From NCBI GenBank assembly GCA_007115705.1, contig QXEO01000168.1, positions 372,001 to 436,000 on the forward strand: 64,000 nt of DNA. Direction: 5' to 3'. The position numbers were made by a program, and so were the translations under genes. Positions 32,743 through 45,183 of this stretch are shown in pieces. The notes beneath the pieces were generated by a model. It saw nothing but the letters and a program-made list of their open reading frames with translations. It was not told where the DNA came from and did no database searches. Numbering within the stretch: the first letter of the stretch is position 1; every line of letters begins with the position of its first letter. The DNA is from Dactylis glomerata. Taxonomy: Eukaryota; Streptophyta; Magnoliopsida; Poales; Poaceae.

Positions 32743-35600
32743 CCTACATAATCTTGATCATATATGTAAGCTTTTTGCGCTAGGATCAAAAGAACTTAAA
32801 ACATGGGCATGAAAGATATAATCTTGATAGAAGAAACTTAGCAACCATGTTATAACAAGAAAAAGAACACAAATGAAAGATCATGAAAATGAAACAATGA
32901 AAGTCAAACATGTGTTCAAATCATATGGAAAAACAGACAAATGGTTTTCAGCTTGTCCTTCATGAGAGAGCAAAACATAAATGCATAGGACACCTTTAAG
33001 TTTAAGAGGGCGACTAGATACAAGTAAATTAAGAACAAGTGAAACCAACATCATGAATCAATCAATAAAAACTTTGGGACAATGCACATTATACTCAGAA
33101 TGACAACTATGCTCTCTTAGACGGTGCATAAAGATAGAAGGTGGCGACTCAACAAAAAAGTAAAAGAAAGGCCCTTCGCGGAGGGAAGCAGTGATTGCAA
33201 GTTTTATAAACCTTCAAAAATTATGGTACTTACTAGCTTTGAGCTCTCATTGCCCCCATCATAAGCATCTTGAATGGTTAAAGTTAATGCGAATACACTT
33301 ATGATGCATATGCTTGACAAATCATAAGTTGAAAACCTCGTGTCCCGTGAAGTATGAATACCCAAACCTCATGCTACTTTACTTAGAGTCCCAAGCAAGC
33401 TCTTGTCATTGTAAGTATACACGTATCATTGAGAACCGCCAATGGGGTACCTCCGTGCCCGATGACATGGAACAAGCCCACATCAAAATGACAGGACAAA
33501 CAGACAATGAACACCTCGGCATCTCTTTTATTTACCATTGGTATAGCTTTTTATTGTGAGATGCATTGTTGAATGTTCACTATGGGCATGCTGTAAATTT
33601 CCACCATGAATTATGCATGGCTTAGATTTGCAGTCCAGGCATTTCTCTAACACGTATACAAACTCCATGATCCCGCAAGATTCCCAATTTATTTCACACT
33701 GCGAGTATCCATAAACAAAAGATCACGATATCAACTCAAATAAGAAGTGCAATGTTGAAAGCTTGCCCCATGACGTCATGGCTGGGCTAATTTCCAACTT
33801 ACAACTTGCAAGCATAACAACTCAACAGAAGAGAGCCACAATGTCAAATTTTTAAGAATGATAAAAGTAAAGTGTGCCATCAGGTTCGTGAGAGCTTTAC
33901 TGACCAATTTTTGTATAACACAAAAAAGAGTTTAATTTGAAGGATAGATAAAAGCAAGTCAAATGTACTTTGGAATAGCAAATTGCTAATAGGCATATAT
34001 GGTGGACACATCGAAGCAACTTGGTTTTTAGGAGTTGGATGCACGAGTAGAGCTCATACTCAGTACAAAATGAGGGCTCGAAAAAGACTAGGAGCGACCA
34101 ACTAAGAGAGCAATAACGGCCATAATCATGCAAAGCGACAAAGCGACATTAAAAGAAGCATAAGATGGCATCAAAAGTCAAAAACTAAATGATCATAGAG
34201 GCTTATGACAACTTTGTATGAGTCTAACATGTGTGAGCATGCAACAAGTCAACCCAAATAAAGCATCAAAGGAGAAAACCAAAATAATGCTTCCAAATAA
34301 TTAAAACAACGCATGATTTTTTCAAAGGCTCATTAAGCAATCTCAGTCATTTGAGAAAAGTCATGCTACAGGAAAAAAACTAAGCATACTATCAAAAATA
34401 CATCAAGCACGACATGCAAAAGCCTAGGCCGCAGTCTACACAAGCTCCTTTTTGTACCACTTTTTTTGCATAAAGCTTTTTCTCTTTTCCAACACCATTC
34501 AAACTTTTTTGAAACAACTCTTTTGATGAAAACCAACATGGACCATAGGTCAAAATACACCTTGATAAAAAGATATAATAAGATTTGAATAAAAATCAAG
34601 GCAAAAAACAAAAACTAAACGCAGTTCTAGAAAAAGAGAACACTCGTTGAACGATAAGAGTGAAAAACTGAGTGTTCTTGGCAAATGAAAAGCAAGGCAA
34701 CTTTTCCAAAAGGAATTTGTTGGGGTCCAACCATTTATTGAAGCAAACAAAACTAAACTAAAATGAAAACTAAAAACAACTGGCACTCCAAGAAAAACGC
34801 ATAATGCATGAAGCAATAAAAATATAGTGTGTTGAAAGGTGACCTGATTTTTGCCGATGAAGAAGGGGTGCCTCGGGGGCATCCCCAAGCTTTGACGCTT
34901 GTACTTCTTGGATATTTCTTGGGGTGACATGGGCATCCCCAAGCTTGAGCTTTTGTCCATTCTTCAACTCATCTCATCATTCTCCAATCCCTACACTTGA
35001 AAACTTCCTTCATACAAAACTAAACACAATTCTATTAGCAACATTAGTGTAAGCATAGCAATGAATCAACCCTTTTTGCTTCAGGTTTCAACTCAAAACC
35101 ACCACATATAAAGCATATACTACTGTAGCATCTTCCCCAAAAGTTCCGTGATCAAAAGAACTCAAAAAGAAAGCGATAAAGCGGCAAACACAAATATTGG
35201 CAGAAATCTGTCAAAACAGAATAGCTGACAAAGGTCGAATTTTTAGAGGGTTTTCTGTTACTCAAATCAAAAAGTGTATAACTAATGAAAGTTTGGATAT
35301 AACCTGGGGCATATGCACAAGAAATCGCAGGTCCAAAAGACATACTGAGAATTTTCACGAATTGTTACGGTGCAGCATCGAAATCTGTTTCAGGATAGCA
35401 ACATCCCCAAATCTTACCTCACTCAAATTAGAGGCTTCTCTTGGCACAAAAATGAAATAAAAAGGATAAGGAGCGGTTATTACAGTATTAATAACTTCCA
35501 AGACTCAAATAAAATAAAAAGAACTGAAAGTAAAAATATTGGGTTATCTCCCAAGAGTGCTTTTCTTTAACGCCTTTGAGCTAGGCGCAGAAAGTGTGAA
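32743..35600 (-). other. Element E non-coding internal tail
   Basis: Homologous to the tails of A, B and G. It contains the two internal polypurine-like copies at 34879-34892 and 34933-34946 (gcatccccaagctt on the plus strand). The LTR-adjacent copy is at 31240-31253, on the other side of F. Confidence 0.85.
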
Positions 35601-37717
35601 TCAAGTAATATCAAGTGATGAAGCATCAAGCTCATAATTTGCTCTAAGAATAGAGTCAAAAAGCAATTTCTTTCTCTTCCTAGGGAAGTGTTCCATACCT
35701 TTTTTAAGTGGGAATTGATATTTGATGGTGCCTTCCCTCATATCAATGATGGCACCTATAGTTCAAAGAAAAGGTCTTCCCAAAATAATAGGACATGAAG
35801 CATTGCATTCAACATCCATGACAAGAAAATCAACGGGAACAAGGTTATTGTTAACCATAATATGAACATCATTAATCCTTCCCAAAGGTTTCTTCTTAGC
35901 AACATCAGCAATAGGAACATCATAATAGCACTTTTCAAGCAGTGGTAAATCAAGCATGTCATAAATTTTTCTAGGCATAATAGAAATACTAGCACCTAGA
36001 TCATATAAAGCATGGCAATCAAAACCATTAACATGCATATCAATGATGGGTTCCCAATCATCTTCTAATTTCTTGGGATAGAGGCTTTTTGCTTCAACTT
36101 TTCATCCCTAATTTTCATAAGAGCATTGGTAATATGCTTAGTAAAAGCAACATTTAAAGAACTAGCATTAGGAGTCAAAGCAAGCTTTTGTAAGAACAAA
36201 ATAACTTCAGATATATTGTAGCCATCAACATCAAAATCATTAAAGGAAATAGAGCTATCATCTCCCACACTCCAAAAAATTTCAGCACTCTTTTGAGAAA
36301 AAGTTTTAGCTGTTTTAGGCTTTTTAACACTAGGAGTAGGAGTTTTCTCTACACCAATCAAAGTAAGAGGATTGCTAGCATTTGGAGCATCATCATTAGA
36401 GGTAGTAATGGTACATATCTTCATCTTTCTAGCCATCTCATCTTCTCTTTCCCACTTTGCATGCAATTCTGCTAGCATCCAAACATTTTCATCAATTCTA
36501 ACTTGGATAGCATTAGCAGTGGCAAAAGGATCAGGCTTAGCGGACATTCTGTTAACCAAAGAAGATTGCGCATTAGACAAAGACAAAATATCGGTTTCAG
36601 CTTTGGAAACCTTAGCTTGCAACTTAGGAATAGCCTTGTTTAAATTTTTAAGTTGATGACTAATAGTCCTCAACAGAGCTGATTGCTCCTCCATAGTCTT
36701 GGTGAAAGCCCTGTTTTGCTCATATTGCACCTACATAAAATTCTTGGAAGCCTTTTCAAGTTCAAAAATTCTTTCTTCACTAGGAATTTTAGGTCTACCA
36801 AGATAGCTATTATCACCATTAGAAGGAAACGGCCTATAATTGCTACTAGCAAAATTGTTCCTATAAGCATTATTGTTAAAATTATTATTTCTAATGAAGT
36901 TTACATCAACATGCTCTTCTTGAGCAACCAAAGAAGCCAAAGGAACATTATTAGGATCAACATGAGTCCTATCATTAGAAAGCATAAGCATAATAGCATC
37001 AATCTTATCACTCAAGGAAGAGGTTTCCTCAATAGAATTTACCTTCTTACCTTGTGGAGCTCTCTCGGTATGCCATTCAGAATAATGTACCATCATATTG
37101 TCGAGAAGCTTCATTGCGGCGCCCAAGGTAAGGGACATAAATGTGCCTCCAGCAGCTGAATCCAATAGGTTCCTTGAAGAAAAATTCAGTCCTGCATAAA
37201 AAGTTTGGACAATCATCCAAGTAGTCAGTCCATGAGTGGGACAATTCTTTATCATAGATTTCATTCTTTCCCAAGCCTGAGCAACATGTTCATTATCAAA
37301 CTGGCTAAACTTCATAATATTTCTACACAAAGCTATAATCTTAGCAGGAGGACAATATCTACCAATAAAAGCATCCTTACACTTAGCCCATGAATCAATA
37401 CTATTTTTAGGCAAAGACAGCAACCAATCCTTAGCTTTTCCTCTCAAAGAAAAAGGAAACAACTTAAGCTTAATAATATCACTCTCTACATCCTTATATT
37501 TCTGCATCTCACATAGCTAAACAAAATTGTTCTGATGAGCTGCAGCATCATCAGTACTAGCACCAGAAAATTGCTCTTTCATAACAAGGTTCAATAAAGC
37601 AGGCTTAATCTCATAAAAATCTGCAGCAGGAGCAGGTGGCGCAAAAGGAGTGCAAATAAAATCACTATTATTAGTGCTAGTAAAATCACACAACTTGGTG
37701 TTCTCATGAGTAGCCAT
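35601..37717 (-). pseudogene. Element E gag-protease, broken
   Basis: Aligns along its length with the intact 687-codon ORF of G (45184-47247). The start Met corresponds to 37717, with a Met 24 bases upstream in the same frame. The first break is a stop at about 37516-37514, where G has a Glu codon in NNFVELCEMQ. A second stop lies near 36730, in a stretch where E and G differ in length and sequence. A frame change follows near 36062, before the protease part (36038-35763, DLGASIS and ILGRPFL), and another stop lies near 35760. It is a fossil gag-protease of an Athila-type element. Confidence 0.88.
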
Positions 37718-37875
37718 TCTAGCAAAGCTAAAAGCAGACAAGTAAAAACAACTATAAGGAAACTAATTTTTTTGTGTTTTTGATAAAATGATGCAAGTAA
37801 AAATAAAGTAAAAGCAAAACTTAAAACAAAGTAAAGGATGTGCGTGCGAAACTCCCCTTGCAGAAGTCTTCTTTT

Positions 37876-37893
37876 TCCCCGGCAACGGCGCCA
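37876..37893 (-). other. Primer-binding site of element E, tRNA-Asp type
   Basis: The minus strand reads TGGCGCCGTTGCCGGGGA, complementary to the 3' end of plant tRNA-Asp(GUC) with CCA. It lies seven bases from the LTR end. Confidence 0.88.
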
Positions 37894-37900
37894 GAAAACT

Positions 37901-39653
37901 TGATTGCGTTTGATGGTGCCAAGTTGATGTGGGAAAATGTAGTTCAATCCCTGGGAACGGTGCCAGAAAACTTGTTCATGGCGCGGTGATGAATGGTGCC
38001 AGAGAACTTGTTGGCGTGTAGTTGATGAAGTAAATGACCGGCCAATTGGAAACCCCAAGAGAAGGTTTGATGAATATAGCAGCAAGTTTTCCCTCAGTTA
38101 TGAAACCAAGGTTATCAATCTAGTAGGAAAAAGCCAATACTCCAGAAGGTGATGCCCGCTAGCTTCGCGACAGCTCTGGACAATTTATAGGGCGCCTCAT
38201 CCAAGCTTTGCTTTGCGAGCGGCAACGTGGAACCTGCACACAACACATCCAAATACTTTGTTCCCAACTTACGATGAGGTTGTCAATCTCACCGGTTTGC
38301 TTGAAACAAAGGGTATGAGCGTATCGAGTGAAAAACAATAGTAGTATGCGACTAAAGTAAACAGTGCGAGTAAAGTAAACAGGTGATAGCAATTTAATGG
38401 AAATAGGACCGGGGTCCACAGTTCACTAGCGGTGTCTCTCCATAAGATAAAATAACATATGCTGGGTAAACAAATTACAGTTGGGCAATTGATAGAATAA
38501 AGACAACGTGATATGTCGAGAGGATCACTATGAGATTTACTCTGGGCATTACAACAAGATACATAGACCACCATCCAACTGCATCTATGACTAATAATTC
38601 ACTTGTGGTGAATCAATCTGAGAACTCCACAAGTATTAAGTTGCGAACAACAGATATCTACATTTAGCAAAGTGTGTAATGTAAACAAAGCATATGCCCT
38701 TGAGCATATGAATGTTGTTTTCTCCCTAGTGGCAACATCACATCTACAACCTTAGAGGTTTCTGTCACTCCCCCAGATTAAATAGAGGCATGAACCCAAC
38801 TATCGAGCATAAATACCCCTCTTGGAGTCACTAGTATCTACTCGGCCAAGATAGCTACTAACAACGGAGAGCATGCAAGATCATAAACAACATAGAGATA
38901 ACATAAGATAATATTCAGCACATCAACTCAATCATAAGACCAATATTCATTGGATCCCAACAAACACAACATGTAGAATTACATAACGGTGATCTCGATC
39001 ATGTAAAGCAGCTCACGAGATCTAAACATGAAGCACATGGTGGAGAAGACAACCATCAAGCTACTGCTATAGACCCATAGTCCAAGGTAGACTACTCAGT
39101 CATCGCGCTGGAGGCAAGCATGGCAATGAAGAAGACCTCCGGTGGCGATTCCCCTCTCCGGCAGGGTGCCGAGAAGAGCTTCTGGACCCTCCCGATCTCG
39201 GGTCGATGGCAGCAGCGGATCGTGATATGTTTCTGGAAAAGTGATCGGGTATTTAGGTTTTTCCCGTCGGGGGGTCTTTATAGGCGAAGGGGCATCATCA
39301 GAAGTGGACCGAGGTGGCCACACACATAGGGCGCGTGGCCTAGCCCTGGGCCGCGCCACCCTATTGTGTGGGCCCCTTGTGGCTCCACTCCGTCACCTCT
39401 TCGGTTCTCTGGAAGCTTCGGTGAATTTCTGGATGTTTGGCTTTTCTTTCGTCCAATTCCGAGAATATTTCCTGTGTAACTTTTCTGAAACACAAAAACA
39501 GCAGAAAACAGAGAACTGGCACTGTGGCATCTCGTTAATAGGTTAGTTCCAGAAAATGCATAAAAACGCCATGAAGTATAACAAAACACTAAGCAAATGG
39601 TTTAAAAACAAGCATGGAGCATCAAAAATTATAGATACGTTTAAGACGTATCA
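37901..39653 (-). repeat. 5' LTR of element E
   Basis: 1753 bp, equal in length to the 3' LTR. The minus-strand TATA box (TATAAAG) lies at 39282-39276. A decayed second primer-site-like sequence is at about 37947-37964. Confidence 0.92.
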
Positions 39654-39658
39654 CACAA

Positions 39659-39769
39659 CAACAAAATAAAAAGGATAAGGAGCAGTTACTACAGTAGTAA
39701 TAACTTCCAAGACTCAAATAAAAGAAAAAGAACTGAAAAGAAAACAATGGGTTATCTCCCAAGAGTGCT
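39659..39769 (-). other. Element A internal fragment between E and the MULE
   Basis: About 110 bases of A's internal region just 3' of its ORF, including the conserved gggttatctcccaagagtgc. The MULE TSD begins at 39770. Confidence 0.85.
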
Positions 39770-39778
39770 TTTCTTTAA

Positions 39779-39877
39779 GGGATTTCTATTTTCGTGCCCT
39801 CAGGTCCTTAGTTGTACTCAGTTTTCCCCAGCTCCTTAGTTTTTCCTCAGTTTTGTCCAAGCCCTTATCTGAAACCC
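39779..39877 (+). repeat. Left terminal inverted repeat of the MULE
   Basis: 99 bases pairing with 55570-55668, with three mismatches seen. It contains the words ctcagttttcccc and ctcagttttgtcc. Confidence 0.92.
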
Positions 39878-40465
39878 CCACAAGTGCTGGAACGCCCGGT
39901 TGCCCGACGGGTTAACAACTTTGACCGTTATCTGCTGACTAGTGGGGCCACGTAGAGCCCACAAAGACATGTCAGAGTATCCATCTTTGTTTGACCGTAA
40001 GCATCGCCGTATCCCTGACAAAAACACGGACGAGTGGGGCTTCGGTATATCGAATGACAAGTGGGGCTATGACGCTGATACAAGGGGCAATACACGGGTA
40101 GGATTAGATTTTTAAACTGAGCTCTACAGCGATGGCACGGAGGAGGTGGCCTGCGGGGTGCCGAGATGAGATCGACGTCCACAAAGAACTGCATGAGGCG
40201 AGACTAGACGCATTAGATAGATATGTACTAGATGCGTTTAACCATGCAAAGAAGAGAAGAAATGGTCGAGGACATCAACGACGGCCTCAACACTTTGACT
40301 GACGGTGTCGGACACAAACGCGAGCAATGTAGAGAAAACTAGTGTCTCTCCTTTCTGGCGTGTATAGATGGGTGCTAGGGGAGTGTGGTGGCGAAGGGAA
40401 AGACCTCGCGGTGGTCTGTGGCGTCCAGCATAGCGGGGCGGCGTGGCCATGCCCACAACTGCGTG
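39878..40465. other. MULE left arm, unrecognised
   Basis: After the TIR extension (to about 39980) lies about 0.5 kb with no recognised gene. A short plus-strand frame at 40131-40301 (56 codons, beginning MARRRW) has protein-like composition but no domain that I know. It could be a captured exon. Confidence 0.4.
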
Positions 40466-40473
40466 CATGTTCG

Positions 40474-41633
40474 CAATGTTTGAGAAATCGGTAATCGTTA
40501 ACTGCTCGGTCAGCTTGAGATTATGGATTAATCAGAAATCGGCCTATTAACTGATTTAATTGGTTGACTATTAATCGGTGAGGTTTAAAAAAAATTGAAA
40601 CTTCCAAGCTTTAAAAATACGCTATATTGAACAACTAAACCTTAGAAGTGCACAAAAACAATATTTCACCGAACTATTAGGTTGAAATCTTGAAGCGAAC
40701 GTGATAAAAGCACAAAGCCAGAATATGGAAATAATCTGTATTCAATATATAAAGATAGAAAATCATTGGCCGAGGCTAGGCATCCGCACATGGCCGAAAC
40801 AGAACATAGTGACACCATAAGAATGCAATGGCAGCAGTACTATTATATTAGTATATGATATAACCAGGTTTACATATAATTATAAATGTAGAACACAGCA
40901 TCAAGGCAGTACATAACGTGATAACGAGGTCCAGAAAATTGGTTGTAGCCATCTACAATTCTACATACAACAATTTAACACTTAATTTGGTACAACACCA
41001 TGCTCCGCACTAGAGAAGTAAGACGACAGTTCAACACTTAGAGCTAATTAAGGAGAGGAATAAGATGGAAATCAAAATAATACTATGGCGATGTGGGACG
41101 AGTTCCTGGAGCAGCCGGCGGGTAGAGAAAGTCTTAGAAGGGAGTAACCAATAAAGGAAGAGCAGCTCCAGGCGCCCTGCAGGATGGGGTTGGCCTGCCC
41201 CGCGTGGAGGTTGTACCGGCAGGATGGTCTCCTTCTTCGCGTGGAGGTAGTCAGGTAGACTTCTGCCTTGTTGATGGGGACCGCGAGAAGCACAGACCGG
41301 CGCGCGAGCTCCAAATCCCCGTCGGATGCGAGCATCAGGTGCGGCGGTGTGCTCAATCGGAGCTGTGGTGGCAATCATGGGGGGCAAGGCCCAACCCTAA
41401 ATCGAGGGCTGGGAGATAGTGCGGGAGGCGAGTAGGTCGGGCCGTCGGGGGCGGGCCAAATTTTGACGTTTCGGCTGAACTGGTTGATCGGAGATCCCGA
41501 TTAATCGCTCGTCACATCATTTAAACGGTCCCGGCGACTAACAGACACGATTAGACATATTCGACCAGGTCATCCCACGAATAGCGATTACCCGGGCGAT
41601 TAATCTCCTAGTCGGCCGATTTTTAGAACATTG
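40474..41633. mobile_element. Non-autonomous hAT transposon inside the MULE
   Basis: 1160 bp with imperfect terminal inverted repeats (caatgttt..aaatcgg at the left, ccgattttta..aacattg at the right) and a perfect 8-bp TSD catgttcg at 40466-40473 and 41634-41641. Both ends carry subterminal ttaatcgg/cgattaat words. No transposase frame is seen. A GC-rich centre (41150-41460) might be captured sequence. Confidence 0.85.
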
Positions 41634-41641
41634 CATGTTCG

Positions 41642-41962
41642 GCATTGGCATCAGCATGTACGTTCGTCATTGGCCTCGGCGGTATCTCTGGTGTGTCAGT
41701 GATCGACTGAGGGGACGGGATTGAGGGTGCATCCCGACGGTGACCTAGCAGTGGTGGCGAGCATGCATAGCCGTTCTGGCCATGCCGATATCGGCATCGG
41801 CATCGTTTGGAGGCTGTGGTGCTCGAATCATGGTGGAATTTGCGATTGCCTATTATTTTTACATGCATAATATATAAAAAATAGCTAGATCTCTAAATCG
41901 ATGCATATGAAGCTACATATATATTCTTGGTCATAATCCCCTTAGATGCATGGCTTCACGTC
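41642..41962. other. MULE left arm between hAT and G block, unrecognised
   Basis: About 320 bases. A minus-strand frame (41868-41642 and into the hAT end) is Pro/His/Arg-rich with no domain that I know. The sequence ends abruptly at 41963 where G-type internal sequence begins, with no LTR or TSD, suggesting a deletion. Confidence 0.4.
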
Positions 41963-43351
41963 AGTATGAGCTCTACTCGTGCATCCAACTCCTAAAAGCC
42001 AAGTTTTCCAAAGTGTCCACCATACATACCTACTAGCAATTTGCTATTCCAAGTAAATTTGACTTGCTTTTGTATTCTCTTCAAATTAAACTCTTACCAG
42101 TGTTATGCGAAATTCGGTCAGTAAAGCTCTCACGAACCAGAAGGCACACTTTACTTTTTCCTGTTCTTAAAATTTTGACATTGTGGTCTTTTATGTTGAG
42201 TTGTTATGCTTGCAAGTTGTAAGTTGGATTCTAGCCCAGCCATGCTGTCATGGGGCAAGCTTTCAACATTGCACTTCTTTTTGAGTTGATATCGTGATCT
42301 TTTGTTTATGGATGCCCGCTGTGTGAAATGAATTGGGAATCTTGTAGAGATCATGGAGTTTTTATATGTGTTAGGGAAACGCCGGGCCGCCAATCTAAGC
42401 CATGCATAATTCATGGTAGAAATTTGCAGCATACCCATGGTGAACATTCGACGACGCATCTCACAATAAAAAGCTAAACAATATAGCAAATAAAAGAGAT
42501 GTCGAGGTGTTCATTGTCTGCTTGTCCAGTCATTTTGGTGTGGGCTTGTTCCATGTCATCGGGCACGGAGGTACCCCATTGGCGGTTCTCAATGATATGC
42601 ATATACTTACAATGACAAGAGCCTTGCTTGGGACTCTAAGTAAACTAGCATGGTTTGGGTACTTGTATTCACGGGACACGAGGTTTTCAACTTATGATTT
42701 GTCAAGCATATGCATCATAATTGTTCTCGCATTAACTTTAACCATTCAAGATGCTTATGATGGGGGCAATGAGAGCTCAAAGCCGGTAAGTACCATAATT
42801 TTTGAAGGTTATAAAACTTGCAATCACTGCTTCCCTCTGCGAAGGGCCTTTCTTTTACTTTTATGTTGAGTCACCACCTTCTTTCTTTATGCACCATTAA
42901 GAGAGCATAGTTGTCATTCTTAGTGTGATATGCATTGTCCCAAGGTTCATTGATTGACTCATATTGTTGGTTTCACTTGTTCTTAAATTATTTGTATCTA
43001 GTCACCCTCTTAAACTTTGAGGTGTCCTATGCATTTATGTTTTGCTCTCTTTGAAGGACAAGCTGAAAACCTTTTGTATGTTTTTCCTTATGATTTGAAC
43101 ACACGTTTGACTTTCATTGTTTCATTATCATGATCTTTTGTTTGTGTTCATTTGCATGTTTACAACATGGTTGCTAAGTTCTTATTGTCATGATTATATC
43201 TTTCATGCCCATGTTTTAAGTTCTATTGATCCTAGCTCACCAATGCTTACATATATGATCAAGGTTGTGTAGGTGCATGTCACCTCAAAAATTATTCTTT
43301 TATTATCACTTACCTACTCGAGGACGAGCAGGAGTTAAGCTTGGGGATGCT
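41963..43351 (+). repeat. Duplicated partial internal tail of G
   Basis: Nearly identical to 48793-50181, with roughly seven substitutions noticed in 1389 bases. It ends in the polypurine-like aagcttggggatgc that directly precedes the LTR. Confidence 0.92.
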
Positions 43352-44986
43352 TGATACGTCTCAAACGTATTTATAATTTTTGATGCTCCTTGCTTGTTTT
43401 TACACCATTTGCCTATTGTTTTGTTACACTTAGTGGTACTTTTATACATTTTCCGGAACTAACCTATTAACGAAGTGCCACAGTGCCAGTTTCCTGTTTT
43501 CTGCTATTTTTGTGTTTCAGAAGTGATACACAGGAAATATTCTCGGAATTGGACGAAACAAGTTTCTGAAGTCATATTTCACGGGGAAGCTCCCAAACAT
43601 CCGAAGACCTGACGGAGAGGGGCCACGTGGGCCCCAGACATAGGGGCGGCGCGGCCACCCCCTGGCCGCGCCAGCCCCATGTGAGGGGGCGTGGGACCCC
43701 CTCTGACATCGTCCTTTCGCCTATATATACCCCCTGACGAGAAAAACCTAAGGGCCCGATCAGTTTTCCAGAATACATCGCGATCCGCCGCCGCCGTCGA
43801 CCCGAAGATCGGGAGGGTCCAGAAGCTCTTCCCGGCACCCTGCCAGAGAGGGGAATCGCCACCGAAGGTCTTCTTCATCGCCATGCTTGCCTCCGGAGCG
43901 ATGAGTGAGAAGTCTACCTTGGACTATGGGTCCATAGCAGTAGCTAGATGATTGTCTTCTCCACCATGTGCTTCATGTTTAGATCTCATGAGCTGCCCTA
44001 CATGATTGAGATCACCGTTATGTAATACTATGATGTTGGTTTGTTGGGATCCGATGAATATTGGTGTTTATGATTAAGTTGCTATACTGAATTATATCTT
44101 TTGTTATCTCTATGTTGTTTATGATCTTGCATGCTCTCCGTTGTTAGTAGCTATCTTGGCCGAGTAGTTGCTAGTGACTCCAAGAGGGGGTATTTATGCT
44201 CGATAGTGGGTTCATGTCTCTATTTCACCTGGGGGAGTGACAGAAACCTCTAAGGTGGTAGATGTGCTGTTGCTACTAGGGAGAAAACAACATTCATATG
44301 CTCAAGGGCATATGCTTTGTTTACATTACACACTTTGCTTAATGCAATTATCTGTTGTTCGCAACTTAATACTTTTGGGGTGTTCGGATGATATCCCCGA
44401 GGGTGGATTATTAGTCATAGATGCAGTTGGATGGCGGTCTATGTATTTTGTTGTAATGCCCAGAGTAAATCTCATAGTGATCTTCTTGACATATCACGTT
44501 ATCTTTATTCTATCAATTGCCCAACTGTAATTTGTTTACCCAGCATGTTATTTATCTATGGAGAGACACCACTAGTGAACTGTGGACCCCGGTCCTATTT
44601 TAATCATATTGCAATCACCTGTTTACTTTTCCCGCACTGTTTACTTTACTCGCATATACTCTACTGTTTTCCACTCGATACACTCATAACCTTTGTTTCA
44701 AGCAAACCGGTGAGATTGACAACCTCATCGCAAGTTGGGAGCAAAGTATTTGTTTGTGTGTGTGCAGGTTCCACGTTGCAGCTAGCAAGCAAAGCTTGGA
44801 CGAGGCGCCATATATAAATTGTCCGCTGCTGTCGCAAACTAGCAAGCATCACCTTCAGTCGTCACCGTCTCTCTTCTTCAAGAACGATATTAAACCTTGG
44901 TTTCTTAACTGAGGGAAAACTAGCTGCTATACTCATCACACCTTCCTCTTGGGGTTCCCAACGGGCTGGTCATTCACCACGCATCA
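43352..44986 (+). repeat. First (middle) LTR of G
   Basis: 1635 bp, TGATACGTCTC to CACGCATCA. TATA box tatatata at 43722-43729. It differs from the right LTR by about two dozen substitutions by eye. Confidence 0.93.
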
Positions 44987-44997
44987 AGCTAATTTTT

Positions 44998-45015
44998 TGG
45001 CGCCGTTGCCGGGGA
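44998..45015 (+). other. Primer-binding site of G, tRNA-Asp type
   Basis: TGGCGCCGTTGCCGGGGA, an exact complement to the tRNA-Asp(GUC) 3' end, 11 bases after the LTR. Confidence 0.9.
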
Positions 45016-45183
45016 AGAGAGAAGACTTCTGCGAGGGGAGTTCTTCGCACACACATTCTTTACTTTGTTATTTGTTTTGCTTTACTTTATTTTATTTTAC
45101 CTGCACTGCTTTTTATATCAAAAATCCAAAAAAATTAGAATCCTTGGTAGCTGTTTTTACTTGTTTACTTTCGTTTTGCTGAA

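Larger units (their letters stand above)
29487..39653 (-). mobile_element. Element E: Athila-like LTR retrotransposon with broken gag-protease
   Basis: Minus-strand element inserted in A. 5' LTR 39653-37901, tRNA-Asp primer site 37893-37876, gag-protease pseudogene 37717-35601, non-coding tail 35600-31240 (containing solo LTR F), 3' LTR 31239-29487. The TSD cacaa is at 29482-29486 and 39654-39658. Both LTRs are exactly 1753 bp. No reverse transcriptase or integrase lies between protease and 3' LTR. Confidence 0.93.

Noticed and set aside
41031..41387. 118-codon frame within the hAT element
   Set aside because: GC-rich, with no similarity to hAT transposase motifs that I can recognise. Possibly captured DNA, not supportable as a gene.
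44998..45015. Possible tRNA gene pieces (tRNA-Asp and tRNA-Lys matches)
   Set aside because: Only the 18-base 3' complement is present, directly after LTR ends, so these are primer-binding sites and not tRNA genes.
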